DNA of 6,040 bases from Bacteroidales bacterium (GTDB lineage: Bacteria > Bacteroidota > Bacteroidia > Bacteroidales > SM23-62): positions 1-6,040 of the forward strand of contig JADHVS010000256.1 of assembly GCA_016783865.1 (NCBI GenBank). The letters run 5' to 3'. Below, piece by piece: positions 5,883 through 6,040 of this stretch. The notes beneath the pieces are model-generated. The model searched no databases. It was not told where the DNA came from and saw only the letters and a program-made list of their open reading frames with translations. How positions within the stretch are numbered: the first letter of the stretch is position 1; every line of letters starts with the position of its first letter. The position numbers and the translations under genes were made by a program.

Positions 5883-5916
5883 ATTTTAGTCAATTTAGCT
5901 CATTTTAGTCAATTTA
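5883..5916. repeat. 15-bp direct repeat filling the convergent gene junction
   Basis: ATTTTAGTCAATTTA occurs exactly at 5883-5897 and 5902-5916, separated by GCTC (period 19 bp). The first copy begins right after the lipoprotein TAA and the second ends with the minus-strand regulator's stop codon. It could be a leftover duplication or a protein-binding site. No hairpin with a U-run is present in the gap. Confidence 0.85.
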
Positions 5917-6040
5917 TATCCTGTATTTATCTATCTTATTATACAGCGTCTTACGTGTTATCCCAAGGTCCCTGGCAGATTTAGCCAGGTTGCCCCTGTT
6001 TACCTCTATGGCTCTTTTAATCAGTGCCATTTCAAATTCC
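5914..6040 (-). CDS. C-terminal Fis-type HTH of an NtrC-family sigma-54-dependent regulator (partial)
   Basis: The last 41 codons and the TAA stop of a minus-strand gene are present; the rest lies beyond the right edge. The translation includes EFEMALIKRAIEVNRGN followed by LAKSARDLGITRKTLYNKID and ends KYRI. This is the HTH_8/Fis-type helix-turn-helix (PF02954) that closes NtrC-like activators, with the typical N-x-GN, A-A/S-x-x-LGI-x-R-x-TLY-x-K-I pattern. In such proteins it follows an AAA+ sigma-54-activating domain and often a receiver domain, neither of which can be confirmed here. The gene is convergent with the lipoprotein gene, with 31 bp between stop codons. A Fis-domain protein without an AAA+ domain is a less likely alternative. 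Confidence 0.85.
   Translation of the reverse strand, partial: EFEMALIKRAIEVNRGNLAKSARDLGITRKTLYNKIDKYRI

Noticed and set aside
5874..5885. 12-bp AT-only palindrome AATTTATAAATT at the lipoprotein stop
   Set aside because: It is made only of A and T in an AT-rich junction, with no loop, and is easily expected by chance.

Overview
This window looks like ordinary chromosomal DNA from a member of the Bacteroidota, probably an environmental Bacteroidales-like lineage. The evidence is a GSCFA-family protein, a TonB-dependent receptor with an N-terminal carboxypeptidase-D-regulatory-like domain, start codons without a clear Shine-Dalgarno sequence, and a good match to the Bacteroidota -7 promoter element (TAnnTTTG). 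No phage genes, transposase, CRISPR array, tRNA or rRNA was seen.

Layout from left to right. Positions 1-184 are noncoding and carry two related palindromes that share an 11-bp core, plus a repeated 9-mer; they resemble REP-type intergenic elements. Positions 185-595 (minus strand) encode a UPF0047/YjbQ-family protein. It is divergently transcribed, across a short gap, from a likely plus-strand operon. That operon holds a monoacylglycerol-lipase-like alpha/beta hydrolase (654-1517), a GSCFA/SGNH-like hydrolase whose ATG shares one base with the preceding TGA (1517-2509), and, 30 bp further on, an 809-residue TonB-dependent outer-membrane receptor (2540-4969).

Positions 4970-5141 form a structured intergenic region. 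It contains a small hairpin overlapping the receptor stop, a GC-rich hairpin, a sigma-54-like -24/-12 match, and seven back-to-back copies of a 7-bp unit ending 12 bp before the next start codon. The next gene (5142-5882) encodes a lipoprotein with a DUF2271-like sequence pattern. It faces the 3' end of a minus-strand gene (5914-6040, cut by the window edge) that encodes the Fis-type helix-turn-helix of an NtrC-like sigma-54-dependent regulator. The 31-bp gap between them is built from a 15-bp direct repeat.

How the genes might cooperate is inference. The two hydrolases are probably co-translated and could act on the same ester or lipid-type substrate. The receptor imports an unknown ligand; no SusD partner is present in the window. 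The lipoprotein may belong to the same uptake context, or may be controlled by the adjacent sigma-54 regulator. I see no clear new defence or mobile system. The most interesting material is the noncoding repeat structure.
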